Shown: positions 26,526-35,401, counted from the stretch's first letter. The stretch: 64,000 nucleotides of DNA from Pelagimonas sp. (GCA_025210345.1 JAOARX010000008.1:62001-126000); one strand, 5' to 3'. Numbers and translations are program-made. Notes: generated by a model not told the origin, from the letters alone.

Positions 26526-28049
26526 TCAGCTTTGCATTTGCAAAGAAAGAGGCGCAGGCGCGCCGCCCAGATCATCCACGCGCAGCGGTCCTGAGGGTCG
26601 TGATAGACGGTTGCGCACCACCCAGTAAAGACGGGATTGCGCACGGGTGATCGCCACATAAGCAAGACGTTTCCAAAGCGGCTGGCCTGCTTCGGTCCGC
26701 CCCATGCGCGCCGCCGCATACAGATCGGGCGCAAAAACCTGAACCGCGTCCCACTGCGATCCCTGCGCCTTGTGGATCGTGACCGCGGCACCATGCAAAA
26801 AGGCCGCCCCCATACGCGCGGCATAGGGGATAAAGGGTTCTTCCTCATCAGGTTTTTCGATTTTAACAATCGAGGCCGCCGAGACCTGAGGTTCAATCGC
26901 ACCGACGACGTGCAACTTGGAAAATCCGGGCTTGCGCCCTGCCCCCAGATAGATCACCTGCGCCCCCTTGATCAGACCACGGGCCTCAAGATCCAGGCGT
27001 TTCTTCCGATGTTTCATCGGCAGCTCGATTCCGTCGCAAATCAGCGGCTCACCCGGCAAAAGATCATCTTCGGGGGCACCGTGTACCTGTCGAAAGGCAT
27101 TGATCAGACGGATGCGGGTGGCATTGCGCCAGACCAGCACCGGGGACCTGGCCATAAGGTCGACTTCGACACGCTGCCCCCAGACCACCCGATCATCTTT
27201 GCGCGCGGTCTGTTCGACCATGCGTTCAAAATCTTCAAAGCCAAGCTGTGGATCGGCCAATGCATGCGCCAGATCCAGAATTGGATTGCCGGCCTCTTGC
27301 CGATGAACCCGGCTCAGCTCCATCCGCGCGGGTTCTGGCACGGCATCAAACACCATTTTGCCAGATTGGTTCACCGGAGCAAGCTGGGCCGGGTCGCCAA
27401 ACAAGAAAAGCGTCGGAAAGATTTCTCTGAGATCTTCGTATTGCCGATCATCCAGCATCGACGCCTCGTCGACAAATCCGATATCCAGCGGATCGTCGCG
27501 GCGCTTCCATCCGGTGATAAAATCACTGCCACGCAATCCCGCTGCCGCCAAGGCCGCTGGGATAGACTTATGAACTTCATAGCTTGCCTGAGCGCGGGCA
27601 AGCGCCTCTTCGGTCAGGCCTTCGATCTCGGGTTGATCTTCGTTCCCCATCAACCACTCCGCGATCCGCTCGTAGTCGGGGTCATAGACCGGCGTGTACA
27701 AAATGCGATGGATCGTGGTCGCCGGAACCCCGCGCATGCGCAAGACACTGGCCGCCTTGTTCGTTGGCGCGAGAATAGCCAAGGTGCGACGATCTTTGCG
27801 GGGCTTGCCCTCATAGTCGCCTGAAACCGTTTCGACACCTGCGGCCTCAAGCCCTTTGACCATTTCGGACAAGAGCATGGTCTTGCCACTTCCGGCCTTG
27901 CCCATCAGCGCCATGACAGAAGAGCGCCCCTCTGTGGCGGGTAAGCACAGGCCTTCTTCCAGATCGACCCCATTGGCGCGCAATACGTCACTCACCCGGT
28001 CATAAGCTTCGGCTTGGTCATCGGAATATTGCAGGGTGGGCTGTGTCAT
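26526..28049 (-). CDS. RecD-like ATP-dependent DNA helicase / exodeoxyribonuclease V-type
   Basis: 507 aa. Walker A GKAGSGKT at about 50-57, then LAPTNKAASVLR (motif Ia), GFVDEASMLDD (Walker B), LFGDPAQLAPV (motif III), VTIHKAQGSQWD (motif V) and VAITRAQSRLYW (motif VI). This is the AAA_30/UvrD_C_2 layout of superfamily 1B helicases without other RecBCD subunits nearby. It sits downstream of luxI, separated by a 92-bp gap containing a large hairpin. A role in DNA repair is inferred from the family. Confidence 0.9.
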   Translation of the reverse strand: MTQPTLQYSDDQAEAYDRVSDVLRANGVDLEEGLCLPATEGRSSVMALMGKAGSGKTMLLSEMVKGLEAAGVETVSGDYEGKPRKDRRTLAILAPTNKAASVLRMRGVPATTIHRILYTPVYDPDYERIAEWLMGNEDQPEIEGLTEEALARAQASYEVHKSIPAALAAAGLRGSDFITGWKRRDDPLDIGFVDEASMLDDRQYEDLREIFPTLFLFGDPAQLAPVNQSGKMVFDAVPEPARMELSRVHRQEAGNPILDLAHALADPQLGFEDFERMVEQTARKDDRVVWGQRVEVDLMARSPVLVWRNATRIRLINAFRQVHGAPEDDLLPGEPLICDGIELPMKHRKKRLDLEARGLIKGAQVIYLGAGRKPGFSKLHVVGAIEPQVSAASIVKIEKPDEEEPFIPYAARMGAAFLHGAAVTIHKAQGSQWDAVQVFAPDLYAAARMGRTEAGQPLWKRLAYVAITRAQSRLYWVVRNRLSRPSGPLRVDDLGGAPAPLSLQMQS

Positions 28050-28098
28050 GCGCGCACACTAGCCGCCAATTTCCCCTGTTGCCAGCAGGCTTTGGGCA

Positions 28099-28132
28099 TT
28101 TGGATGCGCACAGGGGAGAGCGCGCATCCAAA
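28099..28132. repeat. 11-bp perfect inverted repeat between luxI and the helicase gene
   Basis: TTTGGATGCGC and GCGCATCCAAA with a 12-base spacer. No T-run follows on either strand, so it is not a standard intrinsic terminator. It could be a weak terminator, a processing site or an operator. Confidence 0.6.
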
Positions 28133-28141
28133 GTTCGACAT

Positions 28142-28786
28142 TCAGGCCGCGGCCTGATCTTCGAAATCAAAGGACGCGAGGGACCCGAACGACAGTTCGA
28201 ACCAGCGCTTGGACAGCTCAGGGGTGATACCGGCGGTTTTCGCAACACGCGCTTGGGATTCGCGGGTGAAATCCCACAGGCCCACACTTATGGCTTCGCG
28301 GCCTTTACCCTCAGTCCCCAGAACTTCGGGTGCGGAGCCAATCCGGGAAAACACACGCACCATCGACCCAAAGAATACACCTACGAAATGCTCAACCCCG
28401 AACTCTTCCATGACATGCCCGCCTGCCAGCATCAGTGCAGCCGCAACACCCGGCTTGGCACCAGGTGCAAGGCAAAACCGGGTGCATTCCCAAATCAGAG
28501 GGCTTTCAATGCGGACACCATCCGCCAGATGGACAAAGTGATCGTTGACCATTGTTCGACCAACCGTCGGCATCAGCCGCAATGAGCCACCATGCGAACC
28601 ATCGGGGTTTTGCCAAATGATATAGAGGGGATTTTCCTGATCATATTCGTCGCGCTCATATCCATCGTCGTCGACGCTGACCGCCCAATTGTGGCGGATC
28701 TTGAATTGCGCTGCCCGATCTTTGAACATCGAACGCGCGAGCTGTGGGAATTTGTGAAGGTCGTTGCCGTAAATATAGCGGATCAT
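28142..28786 (-). CDS. LuxI-family acyl-homoserine-lactone synthase
   Basis: 214 aa. The conserved LuxI residues can be matched: Arg and Phe in FKDRAAQFKIRHNW (with Trp), Asp in YERDEYDQENPLYI, Arg in GGSLRLMPT, and Glu/Arg in WECTRFCL. It makes an N-acyl-homoserine lactone from S-adenosylmethionine and acyl-ACP; chain length cannot be read from sequence. It lies 113 bp behind luxR on the same strand, the usual co-oriented R-I order of roseobacters. Confidence 0.95.
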   Translation of the reverse strand: MIRYIYGNDLHKFPQLARSMFKDRAAQFKIRHNWAVSVDDDGYERDEYDQENPLYIIWQNPDGSHGGSLRLMPTVGRTMVNDHFVHLADGVRIESPLIWECTRFCLAPGAKPGVAAALMLAGGHVMEEFGVEHFVGVFFGSMVRVFSRIGSAPEVLGTEGKGREAISVGLWDFTRESQARVAKTAGITPELSKRWFELSFGSLASFDFEDQAAA

Positions 28787-28899
28787 TAGGTTTCTCCCCT
28801 GAGAAATTGGTGTCGATGGGGAAAATCTGATCGCTAGCCGTTAAGGAGTTTCGACAGGACCGTTCGCAGGCCTAACAAAGCGTTTATGGCCTGTGCTCG

Positions 28900-29634
28900 T
28901 CACACGACGATCAGGCCTCGGCTGATGGCACGCGCCACCGCATGTGTTGTATTCATCGCTCCAAGCTTGTGCCGGGCACTTTCGACGTAGACGCGCAGCG
29001 TGTGCTCAGAAATCGACAGGGCTTCTGCGGCTTGGGCCCGGTTATGACCGGTGGCCAGCAGTGTCATTGCCTCGATTTCCCGCGGGGACAGTGGCTGGGC
29101 TGCTTCAGGTGTGCGTCCGCTCTCGAACTCAAGCGCCTTCTTGTTGAAACTATGGGCGATCAGAATCAGATCGCGCCGATTTTTCTCTGTGAATTCCTCC
29201 CATTCGGTATCGTTGCAACTGTGGCTTAGCGTGAAATGCGCGAACTGTCCGTTTGGGCCGCGAATTGGGATGGAATAGCCTTGATTTCCAACACCATGCT
29301 CGATTGCGTCTTTCTGAAAGGCCCGGGCTGCCTTGCCCGACCAATCCAGACGTTTCCAATCAACTGGGTGAAAGCGCTGAAAGCACCCAGCAATGACGGG
29401 ATCGACACGGAGATACCCCTTTTGGACGTAGCGGTTGACCCATTCAAGATCGTAGGTTCCACATCCATATTGTTCGCCATTGCTGTTGACCCAGTGATAG
29501 ACAAGATGATCGACACCCAGTTTGTCTCGCAATTCCTCAATGAGGATTTGCAGATCATCCAGCCCTTCAGCCGATTCCAACCGTTCGATCAGCCCGCCCA
29601 GTCGCGGAGCATTTACCAAGAAGCCCAATCCCAT
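28900..29634 (-). CDS. LuxR-family autoinducer-binding regulator
   Basis: 244 aa if started at MGLGFLVNAPRLGG, where GAAGGGA directly precedes the ATG. A longer frame begins at 29715 inside the neighbouring small ORF. The N-terminal autoinducer-binding domain includes YHWVNSNGEQYGCGTYDLEW and DPVIAGCFQRFHPVDW. The C-terminal LuxR helix-turn-helix reads LSPREIEAMTLLATGHNRAQ followed by ISEHTLRVYVESARHKLGA. It is the cognate receptor for the LuxI product by position. The start is uncertain by some 30 residues. Confidence 0.92.
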   Translation of the reverse strand: MGLGFLVNAPRLGGLIERLESAEGLDDLQILIEELRDKLGVDHLVYHWVNSNGEQYGCGTYDLEWVNRYVQKGYLRVDPVIAGCFQRFHPVDWKRLDWSGKAARAFQKDAIEHGVGNQGYSIPIRGPNGQFAHFTLSHSCNDTEWEEFTEKNRRDLILIAHSFNKKALEFESGRTPEAAQPLSPREIEAMTLLATGHNRAQAAEALSISEHTLRVYVESARHKLGAMNTTHAVARAISRGLIVV

Positions 29635-29773
29635 TCCCTTCAGAAAGGGACGAAATCTCTGCCTGAGCCACAAAAGAGGCATCGTCCAGTTGAGCGGCAA
29701 GGGAAGGCATCCCATTCGCCCGCGCGAACGTTTTCAGGTCAGTCAGTACGTCCAGTATCCAGTCGTGTCCCAT
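29567..29773 (-). CDS. Small conserved-type protein overlapping luxR
   Basis: 68 aa beginning MGHDWILDVLTDLKTFARAN and continuing through LAAQLDDASFVAQAEI: acidic, helical and without membrane segments. GAGG lies 9 bases upstream. It overlaps the luxR start by 68 bp in a different frame, so translation of the two may be coupled. I recall similar short proteins next to quorum-sensing genes in Rhodobacterales, but a search would be needed. The function is unknown. Confidence 0.6.
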   Translation of the reverse strand: MGHDWILDVLTDLKTFARANGMPSLAAQLDDASFVAQAEISSLSEGNGIGLLGKCSATGRADRTVGIG

Positions 29774-29808
29774 TGTTAACCTCTTCCATAGATAGTTAAT
29801 GCTTCATT

Positions 29809-29825
29809 AATGCAACTCTAGCATT
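29809..29825 (-). promoter_or_regulatory. Dyad upstream of the lux cluster
   Basis: AATGC-N7-GCATT, 36 bp before the small ORF. A further AATGC copy lies at 29798-29802. Its size is in the range of lux-type boxes but the sequence is not a canonical one. It is a candidate operator only. Confidence 0.35.
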
Positions 29826-29841
29826 TGGGTAGATTTTGCGA

Positions 29842-29853
29842 AATTCGCGAATT
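29842..29853. promoter_or_regulatory. 12-bp perfect palindrome upstream of the lux cluster
   Basis: AATTCGCGAATT lies 69 bp upstream of the small ORF start, between the lux cluster and the ccr terminator. It is a candidate regulator site or a chance palindrome. Confidence 0.3.
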
Positions 29854-29915
29854 CTAACTCCCCAAAAACTGCGAGGGTGCGGGCAACTAAGCTCTTGATA
29901 ACATAAAAATGTGAA

Positions 29916-29961
29916 CAAAAAGAGAACGCCCGCAAAGGCATTTTCAGCACTTCGCGGGCGT
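29916..29961 (-). terminator. Intrinsic terminator of ccr
   Basis: On the minus strand ACGCCCGC and GCGGGCGT close a 20-base loop and are followed by TCTCTTTTTGTT. It starts 29 bp after the ccr stop. Confidence 0.85.
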
Positions 29962-29990
29962 CTGGTAGGACGGTGATGACCGGCCAGATG

Positions 29991-31277
29991 TTACGAACGC
30001 GCTTCCAGCGCATCCTCAAAAGTACGCAGACCGGTTTTCGGCGCCTGAACCAGAACAGCCATGTTGCCGGGCTTGTGCTCGTTGCGCATCATCTTCATAT
30101 GCGCCTCGGGGATCTCTGCCCAGGGGAAGACCTCGGACATGCACGGATCCAGGCGACGCTCGCACATCAGGCGGTTCGCCGAAGCGGCTTGCTTGAGGTT
30201 GGCAAAGTGCGACCCCTGCAGACGCTTCTGGTGCATCCACATGTAACGCACGTCAAAGGTGGTGTTAAAGCCCGATGTGCCAGCGCAAATCACAACAATC
30301 CCGCCTTTTTTCACAACCAGGGTCGAAACCGGGAAGGTCGCTTCACCCGGGTGTTCGAACACCATGTCGACGTTGTTGCCCTTGCCGGTGATTTCCCAGA
30401 TCGCCTTGCCGAACTTGCGCGCCTCTTTCAGCCACTCGTTATACTCAGGCGAATTCACGGTGGGGAGCTGACCCCAGCATTTGAAGTCCTTGCGGTTGAT
30501 CACGCCCTTGGCACCCTGCGCCATCACGAAATCACGCTTGCTTTCATCCGAGATGACACCGATCGCGTTGGCCCCTGCCGTGTTGGCAAGCTGGATCGCA
30601 TACGAGCCCAGACCACCCGACGCACCCCAGACCAGAACGTTCTGACCCGGCTTGAGCTCGTGGGGATGGTGACCGAACAACATGCGGTATGCGGTCGCCA
30701 ATGTCAGTGTGTAACAGGCCGCCTCTTCCCATGTCAGGTGCTTGGGACGCGGCATCAGCTGCTGTGCTTGCACACGTGTGAACTGGGCAAACGACCCATC
30801 GCCGGTTTCGTAACCCCAAATACGCTGGGTCGGCGAGAACATCGGATCACCACCGTTGCATTCTTCGTCGTCACCGTCATCCTGGTTACAGTGAATGACA
30901 ACCTCGTCGCCAACTTTCCAGTTTTTCACCTTGTCGCCGACTTTCCAAATGATGCCCGACGCATCAGAGCCCGCGATGTGATACTCCTGACCGTGCACGT
31001 CGAAGGGTGAGATCGGAACACCTTTACCAGCCCAAACACCGTTATAGTTGACGCCAGCGGCCATCACGAGGACCAGCACTTCGTGGCTGTCAATGTCCCA
31101 TGTGTCCACCACTTCGACCTGGAACGACTTGTCCGGATCTCCGTGGCGTTCACGGCGGATGTTCCAAGCGTACATCTGCTTGGGCACATAGCCCAGCGGG
31201 GGCATCTCGCCGATTTCGTAAAGATCCTTTTCAGGCGCGTCGTACTGGGCGATGCTGGTGTCGGTGTCCAAAGCCAT
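29991..31277 (-). CDS. ccr: Crotonyl-CoA carboxylase/reductase
   Basis: 428 aa, medium-chain dehydrogenase fold. The N-terminal MYAWNIRRERHG, the NYNGVWAGKGVPISPF loop, the acidic stretch HCNQDDGDDEECNGGDPM, the NADPH loop VLVWGASGGLGSYAIQLA and FEHPGEATFPVS match Ccr rather than plain crotonyl-CoA reductase. It reductively carboxylates crotonyl-CoA to (2S)-ethylmalonyl-CoA with NADPH, the signature step of the ethylmalonyl-CoA pathway. Ribosome site AGGAGGCC. It stands on the minus strand next to the acyltransferase and ecm genes. An ATTGCAAT palindrome lies upstream at 31375-31382. Confidence 0.96.
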   Translation of the reverse strand: MALDTDTSIAQYDAPEKDLYEIGEMPPLGYVPKQMYAWNIRRERHGDPDKSFQVEVVDTWDIDSHEVLVLVMAAGVNYNGVWAGKGVPISPFDVHGQEYHIAGSDASGIIWKVGDKVKNWKVGDEVVIHCNQDDGDDEECNGGDPMFSPTQRIWGYETGDGSFAQFTRVQAQQLMPRPKHLTWEEAACYTLTLATAYRMLFGHHPHELKPGQNVLVWGASGGLGSYAIQLANTAGANAIGVISDESKRDFVMAQGAKGVINRKDFKCWGQLPTVNSPEYNEWLKEARKFGKAIWEITGKGNNVDMVFEHPGEATFPVSTLVVKKGGIVVICAGTSGFNTTFDVRYMWMHQKRLQGSHFANLKQAASANRLMCERRLDPCMSEVFPWAEIPEAHMKMMRNEHKPGNMAVLVQAPKTGLRTFEDALEARS

Positions 31278-31449
31278 GAGAGGCCTCCTATCCGTTGAAC
31301 TTGTCTATTCCGCACCCGCTTCTGCGGTGCAGAATCGCGGGGATTGACCTAGGAATTACGACCCATCGCGAAACATTGCAATAAGTGACACGGTGTTTTT
31401 GTAATTTTATAACCGAGCAGATGCAGAAAAGCCAATGCGCACGCAGCAA

Positions 31450-32784
31450 TCACATCAGGTGAGAGATCGAGTTTGCATAGTATGACAATAGCTTATCTTG
31501 CTTGATCCGGTATTGCCCTTCGCGTTCCTCAATGGCATCGCGTTCTTGCAACGCGCGCAGCGCATAGCTCAACGCATAGGCTTTGTCGCCCCGTGGGAGA
31601 TGGATATGCGAATCCGCAAGGTGTTCAAGCGCGGCATCAAACCGCTCTGCAAGCCCCTCAACCGTGGCATCACGCAGCAACAGATGGGACACCAGGGGGA
31701 CTGACAAGACCGGAACAACCTGGGCAATGCGTTGCATGATGGCCTCTGCCAGCGCTTCGGGCGCATCCGCCAATTCGGGATGCTCTGCCAATGACAACGG
31801 CGTTCCAAAGCTGACCGCAGCATAGCCGAACCTGTGAAAGCGGCCTGTTACCCGCAACCAAATCTGCTTGATGATCGCCCGGCTGACATGGCCAAACCCT
31901 GCATCAAAGCGACGGGTTCCGCCCTCGGATGCCTTGATCAGGACCGTATCTTCCAGCACACGATCATAATTGACCCCGACCGGCACGAACACCACATCGC
32001 GATCGTTCCCATCAAAATCTTCTACAATATAGCTGATCAACCCCATCTTCGCCGGGGCCAGCGCCCCATCAAGCGATAGCCCACCTTCGGGAAAGATCGC
32101 CTGCGTGACGCCGCCCTCTGTCGACATCTGCACGTAGCGGCGCAGAACCCGGCGATACAACCCACCACGTGATCTGCGCCGAATGAAATACGCCCCCATG
32201 GACCGGATCAACCGCGACAGCGGCCAGACACGCGCCCATTCCCCGACCGCATAGGACAGCGCGGACCGATCCGCCGCCAAATGCGTAACCAACACATAAT
32301 CCATGTTCGAACGATGGTTCATGACAAAGACAACCGTCGCCTCTGGATCAATGCCAGCCAGTTCCTTGGCATCATGATGCCCCAAACGGACGCGGTAAAG
32401 CGCGTTGGACAGCCACCGGGCCAAGCGCACGCCCCAACCAAAATAGGTAAACGCCGAAAACGCCGGTACGATCTCGCGGGCGTAATCGCGCGCCTTCTCA
32501 AAGGCCACGTCCTCGCGCACACCGTTTTTCTTGGCATATTCCACAATCGCCTGTGTCACGTCGGGGTGATATATCAAGCGCTGTATCAAATCCTGCCGCT
32601 CAAGCAGTTTGAAGGGCTCGATCGGCCGCTGCAGTTGCTGATTCAGCAGCGAAACCGCCTTTTCCGCACGGCGACGGAAAAACCATCGAACCGAGGGAAA
32701 CAAAAAATTGGTTGCGAATGCAGCCCCTGCAAACAGCAGGATCAACAAGAAAAGCCACATCGGGAGAGTCACTTGAGAAGTCAT
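31450..32784 (-). CDS. PlsB/PlsC-type phospholipid acyltransferase
   Basis: 444 aa. One N-terminal membrane helix (WLFLLILLFAGAAFATNFLF) is followed by an acyltransferase core: NHRSNMDYVLVTHLA with the catalytic H-X4-D, GAYFIRRRS, AIFPEGGLSLDG and FVPVGVNYDRV. The HRSNMD form is closer to glycerol-3-phosphate acyltransferases than to PlsC, though the protein is far shorter than E. coli PlsB. It acylates glycerol-3-phosphate or a lysophospholipid at the inner membrane. It lies between ccr and ecm; why is not obvious. Confidence 0.85.
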   Translation of the reverse strand: MTSQVTLPMWLFLLILLFAGAAFATNFLFPSVRWFFRRRAEKAVSLLNQQLQRPIEPFKLLERQDLIQRLIYHPDVTQAIVEYAKKNGVREDVAFEKARDYAREIVPAFSAFTYFGWGVRLARWLSNALYRVRLGHHDAKELAGIDPEATVVFVMNHRSNMDYVLVTHLAADRSALSYAVGEWARVWPLSRLIRSMGAYFIRRRSRGGLYRRVLRRYVQMSTEGGVTQAIFPEGGLSLDGALAPAKMGLISYIVEDFDGNDRDVVFVPVGVNYDRVLEDTVLIKASEGGTRRFDAGFGHVSRAIIKQIWLRVTGRFHRFGYAAVSFGTPLSLAEHPELADAPEALAEAIMQRIAQVVPVLSVPLVSHLLLRDATVEGLAERFDAALEHLADSHIHLPRGDKAYALSYALRALQERDAIEEREGQYRIKQDKLLSYYANSISHLM

Positions 32785-32870
32785 TGCGTGACCCTGTCAG
32801 CCATGCCCGATAGGTGCAAGTCGCAAGGCGGGTTTGTCGCGTTGTTTCCAGACAAACGAAGCGTTATTGC

Positions 32871-32880
32871 TGCAGCTGCA
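32871..32880. promoter_or_regulatory. Palindrome in the acyltransferase-ecm divergent promoter region
   Basis: TGCAGCTGCA, flanked by further TTGC/TGCA words (32867-32894), lies 100 bp before ecm. It is the only symmetrical element seen in this 196-bp gap. No regulator can be assigned. Confidence 0.3.
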
Positions 32881-32980
32881 AACGCTGCATTGCGGCGAAT
32901 TGACAGCGACACATTATTTCGCATACACCTTCGTCAACGCAATATGATTGCACACCAGATTCCCGCCGCAGGAGGCCAAG

Positions 32981-34927
32981 ATGACCGAAACACAAAAAGA
33001 TCGCCCCTGGTTGATTCGCACCTACGCTGGCCACTCGACCGCCGCTGCGTCCAACGCGCTATACCGAAGCAATCTTGCGAAAGGGCAGACCGGCCTTTCC
33101 GTGGCCTTCGATCTTCCCACCCAAACCGGATATGACAGCGATCACATTCTCGCCCGCGGTGAAGTGGGGAAAGTTGGTGTTCCGGTCTGCCATCTGGGTG
33201 ACATGCGCACCCTGTTCGACCAAATCCCGCTAGAGCAGATGAACACCTCGATGACGATCAACGCGACTGCGCCGTGGTTGCTGTCTTTGTACATCGCAGT
33301 TGCAGAAGAACAGGGCGCTGACGTGTCCAAGCTGCAAGGCACGGTGCAAAACGACCTGATTAAGGAATACCTGTCACGCGGGACCTATATTTGCCCGCCA
33401 AAACCGTCGCTTAAGATGATCGGTGATGTGGCTGAATACTGCTACACCAACGTTCCAAAATGGAACCCGATGAATGTGTGTTCCTATCACCTGCAAGAGG
33501 CAGGCGCCACGCCCGAGCAAGAGCTGGCCTTTGCGCTGGCCACTGCGATTGCTGTTCTCGATGAACTTAAACCCCGCGTGGCCGCCGAGGACTTTCCTGC
33601 CCTGTGTGGACGCATTTCCTTCTTCGTGAATGCGGGCATCCGCTTTGTCACCGAAATGTGCAAGATGCGCGCCTTTGTCGACCTGTGGGACGAGATCCTG
33701 CAAGAGCGCTATGGCGTGGAAAACCCCAAATTCCGCCGTTTCCGCTATGGTGTGCAGGTGAACTCACTTGGCCTGACCGAGCAGCAGCCCGAGAACAATG
33801 TCTATCGCATATTGATTGAAATGCTTGCGGTTACCCTGTCGAAACGGGCGCGCGCACGCGCGGTTCAGTTGCCCGCCTGGAACGAAGCCCTCGGGTTGCC
33901 TCGTCCATGGGATCAGCAGTGGTCCATGCGGATGCAGCAAATCATGGCCTATGAAACCGACCTGTTGGAATACGACGATCTGTTCGACAATAACCCAGCC
34001 GTTGATCGCAAGGTCGAAGCCCTCAAAGACGGCGCGCGGGCCGAGCTGGCCAACATCGAAAGCATGGACGGCGCTATTGGCTCGATCGAATATATGAAGT
34101 CGCGCCTGGTCGAATCCAATGCGACTCGCGTCAACAACGTTGAACAAGGTGACATCACCGTGGTCGGGGTGAACCGGTGGATCGAAACGGAACCCTCGCC
34201 GTTGATGGGCGAAGACGGGGGCATCATGGTGGTGGACCCATCCGTTGAGCAAGACCAGATCACCCGGTTGAATGAATGGCGCACCGCGCGTGATAGCAAA
34301 GCCGTTGCAGAAGCACTGGCTGCGCTGCGGGCCGCATCCAAAGCCGGCGAAAATGTCATGCCGGCGTCGATCCGTTGCGCCAAGGCGGGGGTCACCACCG
34401 GCGAATGGGCTGGTGAAATGCGCGCGGTTCACGGCGAATACCGCGGCCCGACGGGCGTGTCGAAAAGCGTTTCGAACCAGACCGAAGGTCTGGACGACAT
34501 CCGGGCCGAAGTGGATGCTGTCAGCGACAAACTCGGCCGCCGCCTGCGGTTCCTTGTCGGCAAACCCGGCTTGGACGGGCATTCCAACGGCGCGGAACAA
34601 ATCGCGTTCCGCGCCCGCGATTGCGGCATGGAAATCGATTACGAGGGCATCCGCCTGACCCCTGAACAAATCGTTGATGCAGCCAAAGACGGCGCCCATG
34701 TGATTGGTTTGTCGATCTTGTCAGGCAGCCATATCCCATTGGTCGAGGATGTGATGACCCGCATCAAGAACGAGGGGTTGGACCATATTCCGGTCACCGT
34801 CGGTGGGATCATTCCCGACGATGATGCGATCCGCCTGCGCGAAATGGGCGTCGCCCGCGTCTATACCCCCAAAGACTTCGAATTGAATACGATCATGCGG
34901 GACATTGTTCAACTCGTCGATCAGTAA
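32981..34927 (+). CDS. ecm: (2R)-ethylmalonyl-CoA mutase
   Basis: 648 aa, starting at MTETQKDRPW after AGGAGGCC; an in-frame ATG at 32948 is not needed. The N-terminal methylmalonyl-CoA mutase-type barrel carries RTYAGHSTAAASNALYR, LSVAFDLPTQTGYDSD and NDLIKEYLSRGTYICPP. The C-terminal B12 domain has the DXHXXG-type motif as GLDGHSNGAEQ, then GLSILSGSHIPL. The single-chain size matches Ecm; ordinary methylmalonyl-CoA mutase is longer. It converts ethylmalonyl-CoA to methylsuccinyl-CoA, following Ccr and an epimerase. Confidence 0.94.
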   Translation: MTETQKDRPWLIRTYAGHSTAAASNALYRSNLAKGQTGLSVAFDLPTQTGYDSDHILARGEVGKVGVPVCHLGDMRTLFDQIPLEQMNTSMTINATAPWLLSLYIAVAEEQGADVSKLQGTVQNDLIKEYLSRGTYICPPKPSLKMIGDVAEYCYTNVPKWNPMNVCSYHLQEAGATPEQELAFALATAIAVLDELKPRVAAEDFPALCGRISFFVNAGIRFVTEMCKMRAFVDLWDEILQERYGVENPKFRRFRYGVQVNSLGLTEQQPENNVYRILIEMLAVTLSKRARARAVQLPAWNEALGLPRPWDQQWSMRMQQIMAYETDLLEYDDLFDNNPAVDRKVEALKDGARAELANIESMDGAIGSIEYMKSRLVESNATRVNNVEQGDITVVGVNRWIETEPSPLMGEDGGIMVVDPSVEQDQITRLNEWRTARDSKAVAEALAALRAASKAGENVMPASIRCAKAGVTTGEWAGEMRAVHGEYRGPTGVSKSVSNQTEGLDDIRAEVDAVSDKLGRRLRFLVGKPGLDGHSNGAEQIAFRARDCGMEIDYEGIRLTPEQIVDAAKDGAHVIGLSILSGSHIPLVEDVMTRIKNEGLDHIPVTVGGIIPDDDAIRLREMGVARVYTPKDFELNTIMRDIVQLVDQ

Positions 34928-34954
34928 ACGGCGTTTTGAAAAATGACGCTCATT

Positions 34955-34987
34955 GGCATCCTCTTTTAATAAGAGGGTGCCATTTTC
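34955..34987 (+). terminator. Intrinsic terminator of ecm
   Basis: GGCATCCTCTT, loop TTAAT, AAGAGGGTGCC (one G-U pair), then ATTTTC. Confidence 0.85.
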
Positions 34988-35065
34988 ATCGGCACCCTGA
35001 CACAAAATGCAGCTTGTCATTCCCTTTTTCGTTTTAGAAAAGTTAGAAATAAAAGGAGTGCCAAT

Positions 35066-35368
35066 ATGGATTTGGAAAAGCTTTCGCGCGAAGAGCTGAG
35101 TGACCTGATTGCACGGGCAGAAAAAGCCCTGAAGACACTTGAATCCCGTCGCCGTGCCGAAGCCAAACTCGCCGCTGAAAAAGCAGCGCAGGAATTTGGG
35201 TTTTCTCTGGACGAGGTGATGGACGCAGCAGGCAAGGGCAGCAAAGGCGCCCCGAAATATGCCAATCCCGCTGACCCGACCCAGACATGGACCGGACGGG
35301 GTCGCAAACCCAATTGGGTTATTCAGGCACTTGAATCGGGCGCGTCCATCGACGATCTTATGATCTGA
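35066..35368 (+). CDS. H-NS/HvrA-family nucleoid-associated protein
   Basis: 100 aa. The N-terminal oligomerisation coiled coil (ELSDLIARAEKALKTLESRR) is followed by a linker and the C-terminal H-NS DNA-binding motif KYANPADPTQTWTGRGRKPN. It binds curved, AT-rich DNA and represses transcription. It has its own ribosome site (AAAGGAGTG) and is followed 33 bp later by deoD. Confidence 0.94.
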   Translation: MDLEKLSREELSDLIARAEKALKTLESRRRAEAKLAAEKAAQEFGFSLDEVMDAAGKGSKGAPKYANPADPTQTWTGRGRKPNWVIQALESGASIDDLMI

Positions 35369-35401
35369 TTTGGTAATTCGACACAATATACGGCAATACA
35401 C

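Noticed and set aside
26637-27824. A 395-codon plus-strand frame opposite the helicase gene
   Set aside because: All helicase motifs are on the minus strand in the correct order; the plus frame has none.
28787-28899. A canonical lux box before luxI
   Set aside because: No 18-20-bp dyad of lux type could be found in this gap; only partial CTG/CAG words occur.
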